Source: Albifimbria verrucaria
Lineage: Eukaryota; Ascomycota; Sordariomycetes; Hypocreales; Stachybotryaceae
NCBI GenBank assembly: GCA_020081605.1
Contig: JAHREC010000013.1
Location: 6,200,001 to 6,264,000 of the forward strand
Reading direction: 5' to 3'
Length of the DNA: 64,000 nucleotides
A program made the position numbers and the translations under genes. Positions 34,772 through 46,911 of the stretch are shown here, in pieces (positions within the stretch are counted from its first letter, which is position 1; each line of letters starts with the position of its first letter). The notes beneath the pieces were generated by a model, which had not been told where the DNA came from, made no database searches, and was given only the letters and a program-made list of their open reading frames with translations.

Positions 34772-36193
34772 TATTGGATGTTCTGATTTGATGTGAAAAT
34801 AAGCCATCTAATTTAGCCTATCAAGATTATACTAAGCTAGTGCCTTCTGGTGACCGCTGTAGCTCAACGCTCGTCCGATTACAATACATGTACTGATCCC
34901 AACTTTGTCAACATAATGAAGTCATTGGGTAGGTAGGTATGCATAAACAGAAAATGCGAATATTTCCAACCTCCCCATTCTCAGTTCTCCTCCTACTTGC
35001 TCAATTATGGCGGATGGCTCAACCGTCCTGAATCTCTTTCTGCATTCGGATTGAAATGGATTAACAGCGTGGCTACTTACTTATTCAACCGTCCCTCCAT
35101 TGGCAATGCCATTGGCTCTAGGTAGCTTGGAGTATTCTTTTCAATTGTACTGGTGATGACATCCACCTACAGCAAGGAGCTTTCATGTGTAAGTCTCACA
35201 AATCCAGCGTTCTGCTCTTACACCCAAGAGTCTCGCATAGCGACCTGGCGCAACACGCGATCCTTTCGACACATAAACACATAGTGAAATGCTGGGCATT
35301 TCCGGCGTTTCATTCTTCTCAGACCTGAAGCAGCGTGACGAGACACCTTTTTATTCGGCAGCCTTCAAAGAGACAGCTGCTACAATGAGATATAGAAAGA
35401 ACTTCTTAAGTCTATGATGAAATTGTCATGTCTGACAAAGTCAGTGAGCTACGGAACACTGGATGTTGCACCATGCCACCTACTTGCTAACTCTTGAAAC
35501 CTGGATTCATCTCGATTTTGGCATCCACGCGGCCGTCAATAGCCCTGATGAAATTGAGCTAGGATGTAGACGATCTTTTATCATGACTTTTTGTTCATGT
35601 CTAACTTTACCAAAGCGCAAGATCGGCACCACTGGCCACGGGATTAAAATCCAATTTGCTTATATCCATGGCAAAATAAGCTGATTCTACTGCGAACGGA
35701 CTCTCGTACAGTGTAACCCCATACTCGCTTCATCGTCCATGAAGGTTATACATTAATGCTGACACAGCACTAGATAGGCCAAGGTTGCTCCAAGCACTGG
35801 AAATACCAGAGCACCATAATTACCGTAGTTAGGCGAGTGGATTGGCTATAGGTGCTGGACATGAAAGTTCATCATAAATGCTCAAATACAGCAGCGTAGG
35901 CTGAACTATGTCTCAGTTTAAAGCTAGGAAGGAGGCCAGAAATGTCGACTGAAATGTGTCTCAATATGAGGCTGAAACCGGGTACCGGCAAACCTTCAAA
36001 ATAAACAAGATTGCACTCACAAGGATTATTTTGTAGGAAAATATTACTCTTCTTGTACGCCACCTAGGATGAGAAGGGTGGTTTGAAGGAGATGGTAAAT
36101 ATTCATAGGCAAATGATACCAAACCTTGATGAACGTAAATCTTGGCAGATTGCAGATGTTGAACACCACAACCTCTTTCATGTAGAGACAAGG
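34772..36193. other. AT-rich intergenic region
   Basis: About 1.4 kb upstream of the tRNA. The minus strand between 35870 and 36424 carries short protein-like frames (MPSFSSIGQRFRQMAKIIWSMVLWGDLK at its upstream end, VWYHLPMNIYHLLQTTLLIL further on) that may be exons of a decayed gene; I cannot assemble them. Confidence 0.4.
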
Positions 36194-36606
36194 CTAATTT
36201 GTTGAAGCTTCATTCCGGATGAAGCCTATTTCGAATGACTTGGAGAGAAAATACTGACCACTCAGTATCAACTCATCAACAAGGAGACATGAAAAGACGC
36301 CATGCCGCATTTTTTTAAATATCGTGTATTCAAATATAAGCTTGAGATCTCCCCATAAAACCATGCTCCATATAATCTTAGCCATTTGTCGAAATCGTTG
36401 CCCGATCGACGAGAAGGAGGGCATGATGATGACAAAAGCTCATGTCTGATCGACGCGGAATCAAAACTTTAACGAGGGGGCCAAACTATGTTAGATTCTA
36501 TAAGAAGGGATTGGCGATCTTAATTAGAAGGAGAGGAAGGATCCAGAGACTGGGTAGCCTTCGGATCATACTATCGCCTGATCATTTACTGTACACCACC
36601 ATAAAA

Positions 36607-37606
36607 ATGAGAGTCAGCATCTCGTCCGCAACGTTTCTTTACCAGCTCTTTATCAGAATTTCTTTCGCTGAATCATATGATCCCAGAGTTCGAGAGATCT
36701 TTACATTCCAAGATGGTACATTCATCGAAAATCTAGTGGTTCGCTCAAATGGCCATATCATATTTACCACGTTTGATCGAGCCCATGTCTATGATATCGA
36801 TCCGAACCAACTTCGTCCACAACCACAACTGGTTGCTCAGCTTCCGAACGTGAATGCAGCCAGTGGAATTGCGGAGATTGCACCGGACACTTTTGCTATA
36901 ACTGCCTCTAATTATAGCGGAGGTATCAGCTTCGAATCAGGATCACTCAAGCTATTTACGGTCTCGTTGAATGCAGATGGCAACCAGAATGTTACGCCTG
37001 CAACTGTGAAGCTCATCACCAATGTACCCGAGGAGGATTTTCTCAATGGAATGTGTCGTCTACCCACACGCCCTCATGCTGTTTTGAGTGCCGATTCTAT
37101 CAATGGCAGAATAGTTTTCTTCGATACTGCAACGGGCCTCACGAGGATTGCCATAGCGGATGACATCTTGAAACCAATAACAGGCGACGGCAGGTTACCC
37201 CTGGGGTTAATGGAATTCATGTACTCGGCTCGTTCCTTTATTTCACCAACTCCGCTCGCAGACTCTTTGGCCGGATTCCAATCACAGATGACGGCAACCA
37301 AGCAGGCCCAGCAGAGATACTTGCGACAGAGCCTGCGAATGTCAGTGGATATAATGCTTATGATGATTTTAAAATCATCGTCGGTTCCGAGTGCGGCCCC
37401 AAGCATTTATTGCCACTCAATCAAACGCCATCATTCGATTCGGAATCTTCGATAAGAAACTAGAGCTCTTCCTTGGCGGTGGCAATACGACGTTTCTGCA
37501 TGGCCCTGGCAGCGTGGCTAGTTCCATAGACCAAAAGAAACTATACATAATAACAGGTGGCCTTGGGGGTATTGGAGGGCAGATTCTCGAAATCGCGACT
37601 CCATGA
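36607..37606 (+). CDS. Secreted SMP-30/lactonase-like beta-propeller protein
   Basis: The ATG at 36607 opens a signal peptide (MRVSISSATFLYQLFIRISFA). The mature part is a series of about 40-residue beta blades: FIENLVVRSNGHIIFTTFDRAHVYDIDP, ASGIAEIAPDTFAITASNY, LNGMCRLPTRPHAVLSADSINGRIVFFD, GVNGIHVLGSFLYFTNSARRLFGRIPI and LHGPGSVASSIDQKKLYIITGGL. This is the pattern of the six-bladed SMP-30/gluconolactonase superfamily, whose members hydrolyse lactones; the metal ligands cannot be assigned with confidence. Corrected length 333 aa. Two one-base slips: GGGG 37203-37206 and CCCC 37397-37400; one base in each joins the three frames. It stands alone in an accessory region, transcribed towards the 7TM gene. 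Confidence 0.8.
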
Positions 37607-37996
37607 ATGGTACAGAGAATATCCATGTAACCCACTTCTCCATACAATATTGCACGATTTATCTATATCTGTGGAAGGTGCTTTTATTCTATCTCGCTAA
37701 ACTAGTATTGTAAATCATGACTAGATTGTGATCAGGGAAACCAGTCTTTCGCATCTGTGTTTTGCGAAAGATGGTCACTAAACATGTGGCTGTTACACAC
37801 AGCCGTCGTTACATAATAAGTAAAACACATCAAGATAGAGAAATAGGGCGAATAAGAGTGCATGCCAGAAAAAATTCAACTCCTTGCAGTGTATTAAGTG
37901 GTTAATACACGAGGCGTGTGCCATCACTTGATTCGTTCAGCATTACCACGAGAGTCTTGTCTCGTCTGTTGCGAGATGCTTGATCTTGAATTAGAA
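37607..37996. other. Convergent intergenic
   Basis: About 390 bp between the 3' ends of the beta-propeller (+) and 7TM (-) genes; AT-rich, no gene. Confidence 0.5.
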
Positions 37997-39209
37997 TTAT
38001 ACAGCGGTTTCTATCTTTGTTTCAACAGTTTTTTGAACATATATACCGCTTACGTGCACTCGCTTCTCGGTTGTCTCCAGTTTGGAAGGTAGCATCTGTG
38101 GAGTTGTTGGTGTATAAGCGATATTCTTTCCAGGATTCTCGTCAAGAAATAGAGGATTCTCAACACTCCTGACTCGAGATTTGGCACTGCCTATACCGTG
38201 ATATTGTTTCAGTCTGCGCGCGAAAAATCCCTTGAGTGGCAATAGAGAAGCCACAATAATCGCCGTTGCGCACTCCACGGCACTCCATATGACAAGCCCG
38301 GTAGGGTTCACGTATACCACTTTCATAGGCGGCAAACCAAGGTCGGCATACGGTAGCAAGATAGTGCGTCCATTCTCGTCAACTGTCTCAATAACGCGTG
38401 GTTGTACAGAAACTTGCATGACAACCATTGTCAATCGTACTATTGCCGCAACAATGACAAAGAGAGCCAGGGAGAAGACGAGCACGAGACCAATTTTCTT
38501 CTTTATGTCGAGCTGCAATTTCGGGATGACCAGCATCGGAAGCGCCATGATCAAAAGATCCGTCACAACATCCACCGTTGTGGAATATATAATCGATGTT
38601 GTGGAAGCTGACAGAGAAGTTGGATCGTTAGATCCGGTATTGCCTTTGGCACCTGCAAATTGATTCAAATCAGCATGACGGAGCTCGTCTTATTTCAATT
38701 GTGCTGGAATATGATCAGTCCTCACGTTTTAAAATACTGATGACCCAGGCGAAGATGTAGCTCAAAGCCGTCAATATGGTTGTCAGATACCACAAGCAAA
38801 GATGTAATGATTTCGGCTTTAACAGTGGATAATAAATGGCCAAGAAAGACATCTTAACTGCCCATATCGTGGTCCAGAACATCCAATTAATGGGCAAGAG
38901 CCAATAATCCCATTCCACTTCCTGATCCCGTCGTTTGCGCATCCAGTCCGGGTCGGTCTTGTCATCGTCGCTCATAAGGTAGTGGAGCGAGGGCATTTGT
39001 ACCATCAACAACGCGTTCATGGTGACCAAAGCAAGCCATGCCAAGCACATCCAGTAGTCGGTCAGGGCTAGGTTACGATTCTGATGTAATCGGATGGCTA
39101 ACCGGAGTAGTAAGAAGACTGTAGCAACACAAAAACAAACCCAGATAATTGCCAAAATCCCATGGCCATCTACCAATGGAACTGTGGTGTTCAATCTTCG
39201 TGACAACAT
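37997..39209 (-). CDS. SAT4/PTH11-like seven-transmembrane (rhodopsin-domain) membrane protein
   Basis: Two exons, 38726-39209 and 37997-38652, with a 73-bp intron; 379 aa from the ATG chosen at 39209. The frame stays open further 5', so an upstream exon is possible. Seven hydrophobic segments are visible: GILAIIWVCFCVATVFLLL, YWMCLAWLALVTMNALLM, WLLPINWMFWTTIWAVK, LHLCLWYLTTILTALSYIF, STTVDVVTDLLIMALPMLV, IGLVLVFSLALFVIVAAIV and TGLVIWSAVECATAIIVAS. The order and motifs (TTVDVVTDLLIMALPM, WSAVECATAIIVASL) match the fungal rhodopsin/SAT4 family, some of which (PTH11) act as surface receptors. There is no CFEM domain, and the usual Cys-Pro...Asn-Trp loop before TM5 is missing. The C-terminal tail is cytosolic by prediction and Thr/Lys-rich. 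No frameshift. Confidence 0.85.
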
Positions 39210-41003
39210 CACGATAGCCTCCAATACGCCTCTGGGCGGTGCATTGGATGAGACCTCAGGGAGGATTCCGCTGCTAAAGGAAGGATGGGGAAATGTCAGC
39301 TTATAGGCAAATCTCGAGCTTGTCTGTGCCGCACGCTAATGTGAAACGCAGCTTCCTTGATTCATGATTGAGCTGCCTGGATGGCCCCCAGCTGAAGAAA
39401 ATGGCTGTACTGGACTACAGAGGAGGGTTGCATTCGACGAATGAGGTTGATAGCCCGTGCATACATCCGTAACAATTGATCCTTCGACAGGGGCACCAGG
39501 CTGTGGCTTCTTTTGCAACACTAGGGAAAAGTGACGCTGAAATCGTCTAAAGAGGTAATCATACTCTAGATATGCATTCTGCCTATTACGATCAACTTGG
39601 GGGCCAGCCACCGCCATTGTGCCAGAAATAGCAGCAAGGAGTTGCCGGAAACGAACGCTTTGTTACATGTGTGTGAGCAGCTGTAACGACTATCGTAACA
39701 GAGAATTTGTGCCTAAGAGCTCCTATTCAATGATTTACGCTATTGTAGGCTGGAATTTATGAAGCTCTACCGCGCATTATGAAAATATACGATATTGTTG
39801 AATGACAATACACATCCTGCAGTATAGCAGAAACTGTTTTCGGAAGCCTAGAGACCCGTAAGAGATCTTGAAGATTAAACAAAAGAAGATGTCTCTGTCG
39901 TCCAGATTGAGGGCTGATGATGGCTAAATTCATCACATCATTATCTTACTTAATTCGGCGTCTTGTCCAACGCCATGAGTTCAAACAATGAGGTCCCATA
40001 TTAAAGCCAAGATCACTAGCGGGTATTAATTCGACCAAATTTCTTGAGTACAGACACAAAAATGGAGAATTGAAGACAGCATAGTATAGGCTCAATCATG
40101 TATGCCGTGTTCCTGCAGATTTCTTTACTGGTTTGTCAGATTACTTGGCAAATGAGCAAAAGTCCTGGGAGGCTCGTCGTGTTAATCACCCAGGAAGCAC
40201 ATCTTTTAACCAATCACATAACTGAAAAATGGAGTATACACCATTGTTGATGCCAGTAGGGTTACTTGGCGGTTTGTTGATTAGAGTGTATGAGGAAGGC
40301 GATCACAATCTGGAGGACGCTTCTGACGAAGTATGTCATCTTCACCTTGTGCTAAGACCTTAAACCCCATCAAAAGCGGGTACAATTTTCTGGGCCTTGC
40401 GCTAGGCATGGCCTAAAAACTAGGAAGGGCCTTGGCGTTGTCCTATTGCTGAATGTCTAGAAGCAGTTATTTCAGTCTGTTTTGCCATTTTTGAACCCAC
40501 TCAGCCCTTGTGTGAGGCTTGTTGATTGCTGCAAGTCAGGAGCCTCAATGTAAGTTAGAACCGCCAGCGAAGAAGTGAATCTATGCAGATCTTGGTGGCT
40601 GGGATATGTTTCTTTCATCCATGAAGATCCTGGCATGGTATCGATCCGCCTAATATGCATATATGGAACCTGGGAATGTCGATGCCGATCGCTACTCTAG
40701 AAAAGGAAGGCTACAAGAATGACAAGTAAATATATTGGTTGAGCAAACCAATCAAGAGGCTTGTAGATTGTATATTCTGGCGAAGGGTAAGATAGCTCAT
40801 GCTCTTGGACTCTTCTTATGGGTAACCTAATTCCAGGGTGATATGAGAAGTCAAGCCAATTGCTAACCGAGTTGGACAATGCAGCCACTCTAGCCAGGTA
40901 TAAAGGTCGTCCACTACCTCGAACTCCTTCCTGTGTCAGCGCCGATACCGAACTTTCTAGCTCTTCAAGATAATCACAAGCCACTGCCGCCAAGGTGCTC
41001 AAA
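39210..41003. other. AT-rich intergenic region
   Basis: About 1.8 kb between the divergent 7TM (-) and LVIVD-type (+) genes, presumably with both promoters. A minus-strand ORF at 39336-39617 starts MAVAGPQVD and might be a lost 5' exon of the 7TM gene, but no splice joins them convincingly. No other gene is seen. Confidence 0.45.
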
Positions 41004-42458
41004 ATGAAGGCTAGCTTCACCTCCGTCCTCCTCGCCGCTCTGGCTGGCTCTGCCGTTGCTGAGAAGATCAACGCTTCTCAGTTCAACGAGCAATACCTTC
41101 GGGCACACAATGCTCCCAATGCCATTGGCATGTCAGAGCTGCGTCAACGCAAGGTTACTCAGCACGAGAAGGACGTTGCTGGTGGTGTCTTTGATGTGGA
41201 CCAGTATGAAGCAACTGGCGCTGCTGCTTGTATTGACGGCAAAGCTGGGGAATACATGTGCAAGAATATTGATTTGAAGGGCTTCCTCCGGCACCAGGAC
41301 ATGGGCAGCCGCACCGCGTCGGCAACGATGTTTGGGGTACGTGCTATTTTCCTTCGATTTCTCACTCTCAAATATATGGCTGCTAACACATGCTGTAGGA
41401 TGGACCGACCCCAACAGTGGCCGTGAGTTTGCTCTTCTCGGTCAGAGCGACGGCACGGCTTTTGCCGAAGTTCATAAAGATGGTAGCCTGACCTACGTCG
41501 GCCGCCTACCCACACAAACCGTGGCTTCAAGCTGGCGTGATATCAAGGTCATTGGCAATTATGCCTACGTTGGCTCTGAGGCTCCCGACCACGGCTTGCA
41601 GATCTTTGATCTTACCAAGCTACTGAAGACGGACCCTAAGAACCCCCAACCTTCAGCCTCCGGTCAGACCTGGCTGCTCACTTTGCTGGGTTTGGAAGCA
41701 GCCACAACATCGTTGCGAACGAAGAGACGGACCTCATCATTGCTGTTGGCACCGCATACAACCTCAAGTGCCGTGCCGGCCTCTGGATGATTGATGTGTC
41801 CAACCCCAAGCGACCTCAGGATGCCGGCTGCGTGTCCTCAGATGGCTATGTGCACGACGCTCAATGCGTCATTTACCGTGGGCCCCAGTCTGGCTTCCAA
41901 GGCCGTGAAATTTGCTTCAACTTTAATGAGGACGCCTTGACCATCGTGGACATCTCGCGCCGCACCATGCCCCGTCAGCTGTCCCGCACTACGTACAACG
42001 GCGCGACTTACACCCATCAAGGCTGGCTCACCGAGGATCACAAGTATCTGCTGCTGGACGACGAACTTGATGAGCAAGAGAAGACGGGTCCCGCTGCTGA
42101 CCAGCACACCACGACCTACATCGTTGACATCCAAGACCTCGAGTATCCTGTCTTCCGCGGTGTATACAAGAGCCCCCAGCGTTCTATTGACCACAACCAG
42201 TACATTGTCGACGGCATCTCATACCAGGCCAACTACGGCTCGGGATTGCGCATGGTGAATATCTCATCCATTAACCAGGACGATACCGGCACTCTGTTTG
42301 AGGAGGCTGCTTTCTTTGACGTCCACCCTGAAGATGACGAGGTTGGTGGTGAGGCAACTTTCAACGGTGCCTGGTCCGTCTACCCCTATTTCAACAGTGG
42401 AAACATCTTGATCAGCTCTATTGAACGTGGCCTGTACTCGGTCCGCCACAAGAAATAG
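41004..42458 (+). CDS. Secreted LVIVD-repeat / choice-of-anchor B family protein
   Basis: Exons 41004-41336 and 41399-42458, intron 62 bp with a GCTAAC branch site; 464 aa corrected. The signal peptide is MKASFTSVLLAALAGSAVA. The mature protein shows repeated beta-propeller blades with the LVIVD pattern: WRDIKVIGNYAYVGSEAPDHGLQIFDLTKL, GLWMIDVSNPKRPQDAGC, ALTIVDISRRTMPRQLSRTTY, TYIVDIQDLEYPVFRGVYKS and GLRMVNISSIN. These are features of the choice-of-anchor B family, secreted proteins of unknown function. Two one-base slips: GGGG at the exon 1/intron border (41334-41337) and CCCCC 41643-41647; adding a C at the latter restores NPPTFSLRSDLAAHFAGFGSSHNIVANEE. Confidence 0.87.
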
Positions 42459-43301
42459 GGGTTGTCTTGTCGGGGCAGACAAAGTTCGAAATAGAATGCT
42501 TTACATAAATAATAACCACTGGTGCCAGTTTTTCGTTCTGTTGGGAATGCATTTACCTTTCCTCGTAGATTTTGCCTCACTTCCGCTTACACGATCTATT
42601 CAGAACATGCAGGCACGGAAAACCCTCACAGTGTTGCCGCATGCCTCAGGTCTAATTATACGCCTACCAGTCAGCGGAGACATTTACCACCAATCTCTCA
42701 ATCTGGAGGCTCTGGAAGTTCCAAGATGCAATTAGATATTTACCAGTACTCGTATAAATTGGCCAATCTCAGTGAATCCTGGCTGATCGGGATGCCCAAG
42801 CTACTAGATGCATTTAGACAGGAGCCCGAGACAGAAACCGACTCATTTCAGGGCCAAGACTTATGCTCATCATTCTAGCCCAATCTGAGCTGTTACCGTT
42901 CTCAATAATCCGTGCCTTTCACCTTTGTGTGAATGTGCAATGCGTTAAATACCCGTGGTGCTGAACGTCTTACAAGACACAGCTCAATATCGCCCATTTG
43001 CCCGCTTGAACAGTGCTCCTCCTTACACAGACCCCTGTTTCTGCCTGTTCCGCCCCCTGCGCCGGCCACTATTCGGGAGCGAAATTATTATTAGATTCAC
43101 GATTCTCTAGGCCAATGTCGCTAATTGAGGCAGCAGCCACCTTAGCATGGGTCACCCCATTCACTAGTGTTGACTGCCTAAAGCTCCAATAAGGATTCAG
43201 AGTGCAGATAAAAGGACGTAACGGCTGTGTATTGAGAGTCTGTAATTGAGCAGCAGAAACATTTCAATCCCCTTCTATACAATAATTGGTAACAATTTCA
43301 A
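42459..43301. other. Intergenic
   Basis: About 840 bp between two plus-strand genes, with a 3' UTR and a promoter. Frames at 42421-42878 have no recognisable content. Confidence 0.5.
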
Positions 43302-45654
43302 ATGATCAGAATGTTTGAGTTTCACAATATCCAGAGTGGCGAGACCGTTCACCAAAGATGCGTTCTGATATCCGGACGCTGCAATGCGCACTCAAAGGGT
43401 CAAAGCATCGACTACATTAGAGTCCAGACACGGGATACAGCTGACAATGAGGCCTTTCCTGAACAGCGATGGCCTCTTAGCCATGGCTGGTTCAAGGCTC
43501 TTGTCATGCTCAATCCAGGTCAGAACAAGCTTGTCTTTGACTCTGGGACAGATCCAAAGGACCACGCCGTGGTAAGCTCCATGTAAGAAATTCTGCAAAT
43601 GCATTAGTTACTTAACGTATAACATAGATCAACCTTTCGTACATCCCGTTGCTTCAGACACCGCCGCTGCACCTCGCAATTCTGATTGCCAAAGACTCAC
43701 CATTGTTAATGGATTGTTCTGCGCAAAAGTATGGCGCGATCTCTGGCGCGCACTCTAGCCTTGAAGCTGCCATTGCCAAGTTCCGGATGACAGCCTACAT
43801 GTGGCAAGCATTGACGGCCGCGGAAATGTTTTCTAACGGACTACAGAGGCGTTCATTCAGATTAGAGGAAGAATGGTCTCCCGAAACCGTGAGCCTATCC
43901 AAAATGCGACAGAAAAGTGCCTATTCTACCGCCAAGGTGCACTTGGTTCGCACGGACAAAACAGTTGCCGAACTTCGAGATGCCAAGTATGCCCAGCAGA
44001 ATTCCAAGGCACAAAAGCCGGATGAACTGCATGCCATTTTCACGGAAGCGCTGCTGAAGCATGGATCACCATTTGATTCGGATTTGCAGCCTGTCGTTGC
44101 GGGCCTGATACTTGATTCTACCTACGACATGAACAACAAGATGATTGTAGGCCATGCCGCCCTTGGAGCTCACAACCCTCGTGGACTGTCACTGGGCATA
44201 TTCGGCAGCCATCTGACATACTCTTGGCCACGCTTTATGGAAGAGGTTTCAGACTGTTTGCTTGATACGACATCCCCGGGTGCTCTTGTAGGAGATGATA
44301 ATGGAGAGTGCAAGTCCATGTGGGAGGCGTGTTCTGTTGGCCAAGGCGCGTTTCTTCATGAAGTCGGCCACGCCTTCTCAGCACCCCACTCAAGCGGTAT
44401 CATGCTTCGAGGCTATTCCAAAGATTGGCCAAAGTGCTTTCTCTCCATGACAGCTAAACGCATCCAGTCAGGCGAAGAGGGCATCGAACCGGTAACTCTT
44501 GAAACCCCCAACGACTGCTGCTGGGATATCAGAGACTTGCTTCGGTTTGCCAATCTAGCCCACTTTCGAATGCCAGAAGATGCTCCACGAGACAGTGCAT
44601 GGCCTACTATTGAAGTTGAGGATGAAGAGGGCACAGACAACTTACATATCGTCATTTCTTGCCAGGGTGGTATCGGGCAGGTGCTTCTGAATGGCCAGGC
44701 TGAAGCTGCACCATCAATCAGTGCCCCACAAGAGAAGATTGTCTATCAATTGAACGACCTCGAAGCAAAGTATGACATGGCCAAGTCTCTAGAGATTGAG
44801 GTCATTGCCATGAACGGAAAGCACAACAAAACCGATGTGGCCAAGCTTTTATCGAGCCAATCTACTATTCGTATCCCGGGAACAGGAATAAGACTGCAAA
44901 AGAAGAGTGTCAAGGCACATGCAGTTGAAAAAGACGACTGGACATGGACTGTCATGCTTAAAAGCGCTCGCGTGACGACAGGATCGTCGCTGCTTCAAAA
45001 GTGGACTTAAGAGTTGGCTGCTCATTAGATGGAGCTATTGTGTACTACAAAGATGGCACACAAGTTCCCTGCGGCCCACGAGGAAAGAATGGAGATGACC
45101 CGCATATGGGTGGCCATCAAGCACGCAAAATTGCAATTCCTAGAGGCGTCGAAATTTCCAAGGTTGCTGTTACACCTGGAGGTTACTGGCTGGATGGTTT
45201 GAGAATGACGCTGTCAAACGGTAAGGCAATGGGCGCCTTGAACAAAGGAAATAGAAAGACAGAGGTTCTAGGTAAGTTCTTTAAAGAATTCACCCTGCCA
45301 CTTGATACTGACCTCTAGCAGAACCCGATGAGGGTCAACAGATTCTAGGCTTTCACGGTGTCAGTGGCCCCAGTGGCATGTGTAAGGAGTTTGGCATTGT
45401 AACTGGCCCACGGAACAAGAACATTCCAGACTCTATTTACGATATGCCCGAGTTGCAGAACAACCCGAAGAGGCATAAGTCAGAAAGGGCGTCAAAGAGG
45501 GCGAGAGTGGTTAGTACACACCACCCTTCGAAACCTACCCAAACTAATCTCGAAAATTTAGGACGTCTCTGATACTGAGGAAGAGGAGGAGGAAGTCAGC
45601 ACATCCGAAGATGAAGATGGCGGTTATGATGATGAAGAAATGGAGGACTATTAG
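43302..45654 (+). CDS. Zinc metallopeptidase (PF12044-like, yeast YIL108W type) fused to a jacalin-like lectin domain
   Basis: Four exons, about 43302-43571, 43628-45271, 45319-45509 and 45561-45654 (the last end is uncertain by a base); about 732 aa. The zinc site is HEVGHAFSAPH, the HExxHxxxxxH metzincin-type motif, near residue 330. The region from about 565 to 665 is jacalin-like: VGCSLDGAIVYYKDGTQVPCGPRGKNG...ISKVAVTPGGYWLDGLRMTLSNG...ILGFHGVSGPSGMCKEFGIVTG. The order matches the fungal Metallopep plus Jacalin architecture; the lectin may target the protease to glycans. There is no signal peptide, so it is likely intracellular. The tail is basic (KRHKSERASKRARV, NLS-like) and then strongly acidic. 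One base is missing in AAAA 44997-45000 between the two domains. Confidence 0.88.
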
Positions 45655-45872
45655 ACGGGCTCCCGAAGCCAACTCTGATCAATGTTCTGGTCTTCAATTT
45701 GGGTTTGATCAGTCTGCGTATTCTTCGAATAGTGGAAGCATCATCTATCATAGATTTCGATAACTATTCTTTGCTCAAACGTTGCAACATTCACATTTGT
45801 AGAACAGTGTCCATCATTGCAGTTTTCTCCTACTCCAAGCAAGAAAAGAAAACCGTCTTATAGATTACAAAC

Positions 45873-46911
45873 TCAGGATACAGGCTCGAGCTCCAGTGCC
45901 TTCTGCAACCAGCTAGAGGCTTGTTGATATATAGGTTGGCATTTCGCTTCTCTCCGCTTCCTTTGTTCTGCGCTCCGTCCCAAGTGATGAGTGAAACCAT
46001 GGGTGCTCTCTTTGGCTAAAGTCCATTTATAACAGCCTTTTTCGAAATCTTCTCCCTTATTCTCCACATCCTCAACTCCGGCGAGATTATGGATCATCAC
46101 TTGACTTTCTAGCCTCAACATGTCCCATTGCGCCCCAATAAAATATACCCAAGGCGGAAGGTCTTCCTTCTTAGCATAGCAAGGACTGAGAAGAGGATCC
46201 CGGCGATTCTGCCCGGAAGAGACATACGCCCAGTCAAACCAATAGCTGGAATACTCCAGTGAATCTCTTGGACCATCTGTGTACGGACGAGTGTCCAATT
46301 TGTGTTGCTGGTTGTGACTCCAATCCACAATCGGATAGTATACCAAGGCTGCTTTTATGTTTCCTTTGAGGCCGGGCAATTGGCTCGCGCAAAGTGCAAG
46401 GTTCCCTCCTGCGCTGAAACCTCCGATGGCAACTTTAGTCCTATCAATCGGCAAGGTGTTATCGGCGAGAATAGCATTGGTAAGCGCCGCGATGTCATGA
46501 ACGGCGACAGGGAATGGATGTAAGGGTGCTTTTGAGTAGTCTAGAGATATGACCAGCACACCAGTGCGCTTAGCCCACATGACACAAAATTCATCGTCAT
46601 GCTGGGGTCACCGAGTGCAAATGCACCACCGTGTATATTCAAGTAGAGAGGCAACAAATCCCCAGATTTATAGTTTGGTGGGTAAAAATACGGGTTTGAA
46701 GAGATCGACGGCAGGGGTAGCGCTTGATGAGTGTAGGACGTGAAGATGGCGGTGGTGGATGAATTAGCCTGTCAAGTGCGAAGGCGACCGGTGCCAATAT
46801 CTTCAGCAACCATAGCTTGATGAAGCAATTCAAGCGGTGAGAGAATGGCAATCGGATTTTCAGAAGCGGAGGTGCGCTCTCTTGCTGGAGCGCAATAAGA
46901 GTTTCAGACAT
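45873..46911 (-). CDS. Alpha/beta hydrolase fold-3, HSL-type esterase/lipase
   Basis: Single exon, 346 aa corrected, from the ATG at 46911. A hydrophobic segment near the N-terminus (LNCFIKLWLLKILAPVAFALDRL) suggests a membrane anchor. The HSL-family HGG oxyanion motif is present (NIHGGAFALGDP). The nucleophile elbow is GFSAGG. A candidate acid lies in GAQWDMLRLES and the catalytic His in STHGFTH, so the triad looks complete. The family hydrolyses short to medium acyl esters; the physiological substrate is unknown. Two one-base slips: a T run (AAAAA 46684-46688 on the plus strand), which restores RIFYPPNYKSGD, and a C run (GGGG 46604-46607), which restores GDPQHDDEFC. It converges on the metallopeptidase gene, 218 bp away. 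Confidence 0.87.
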
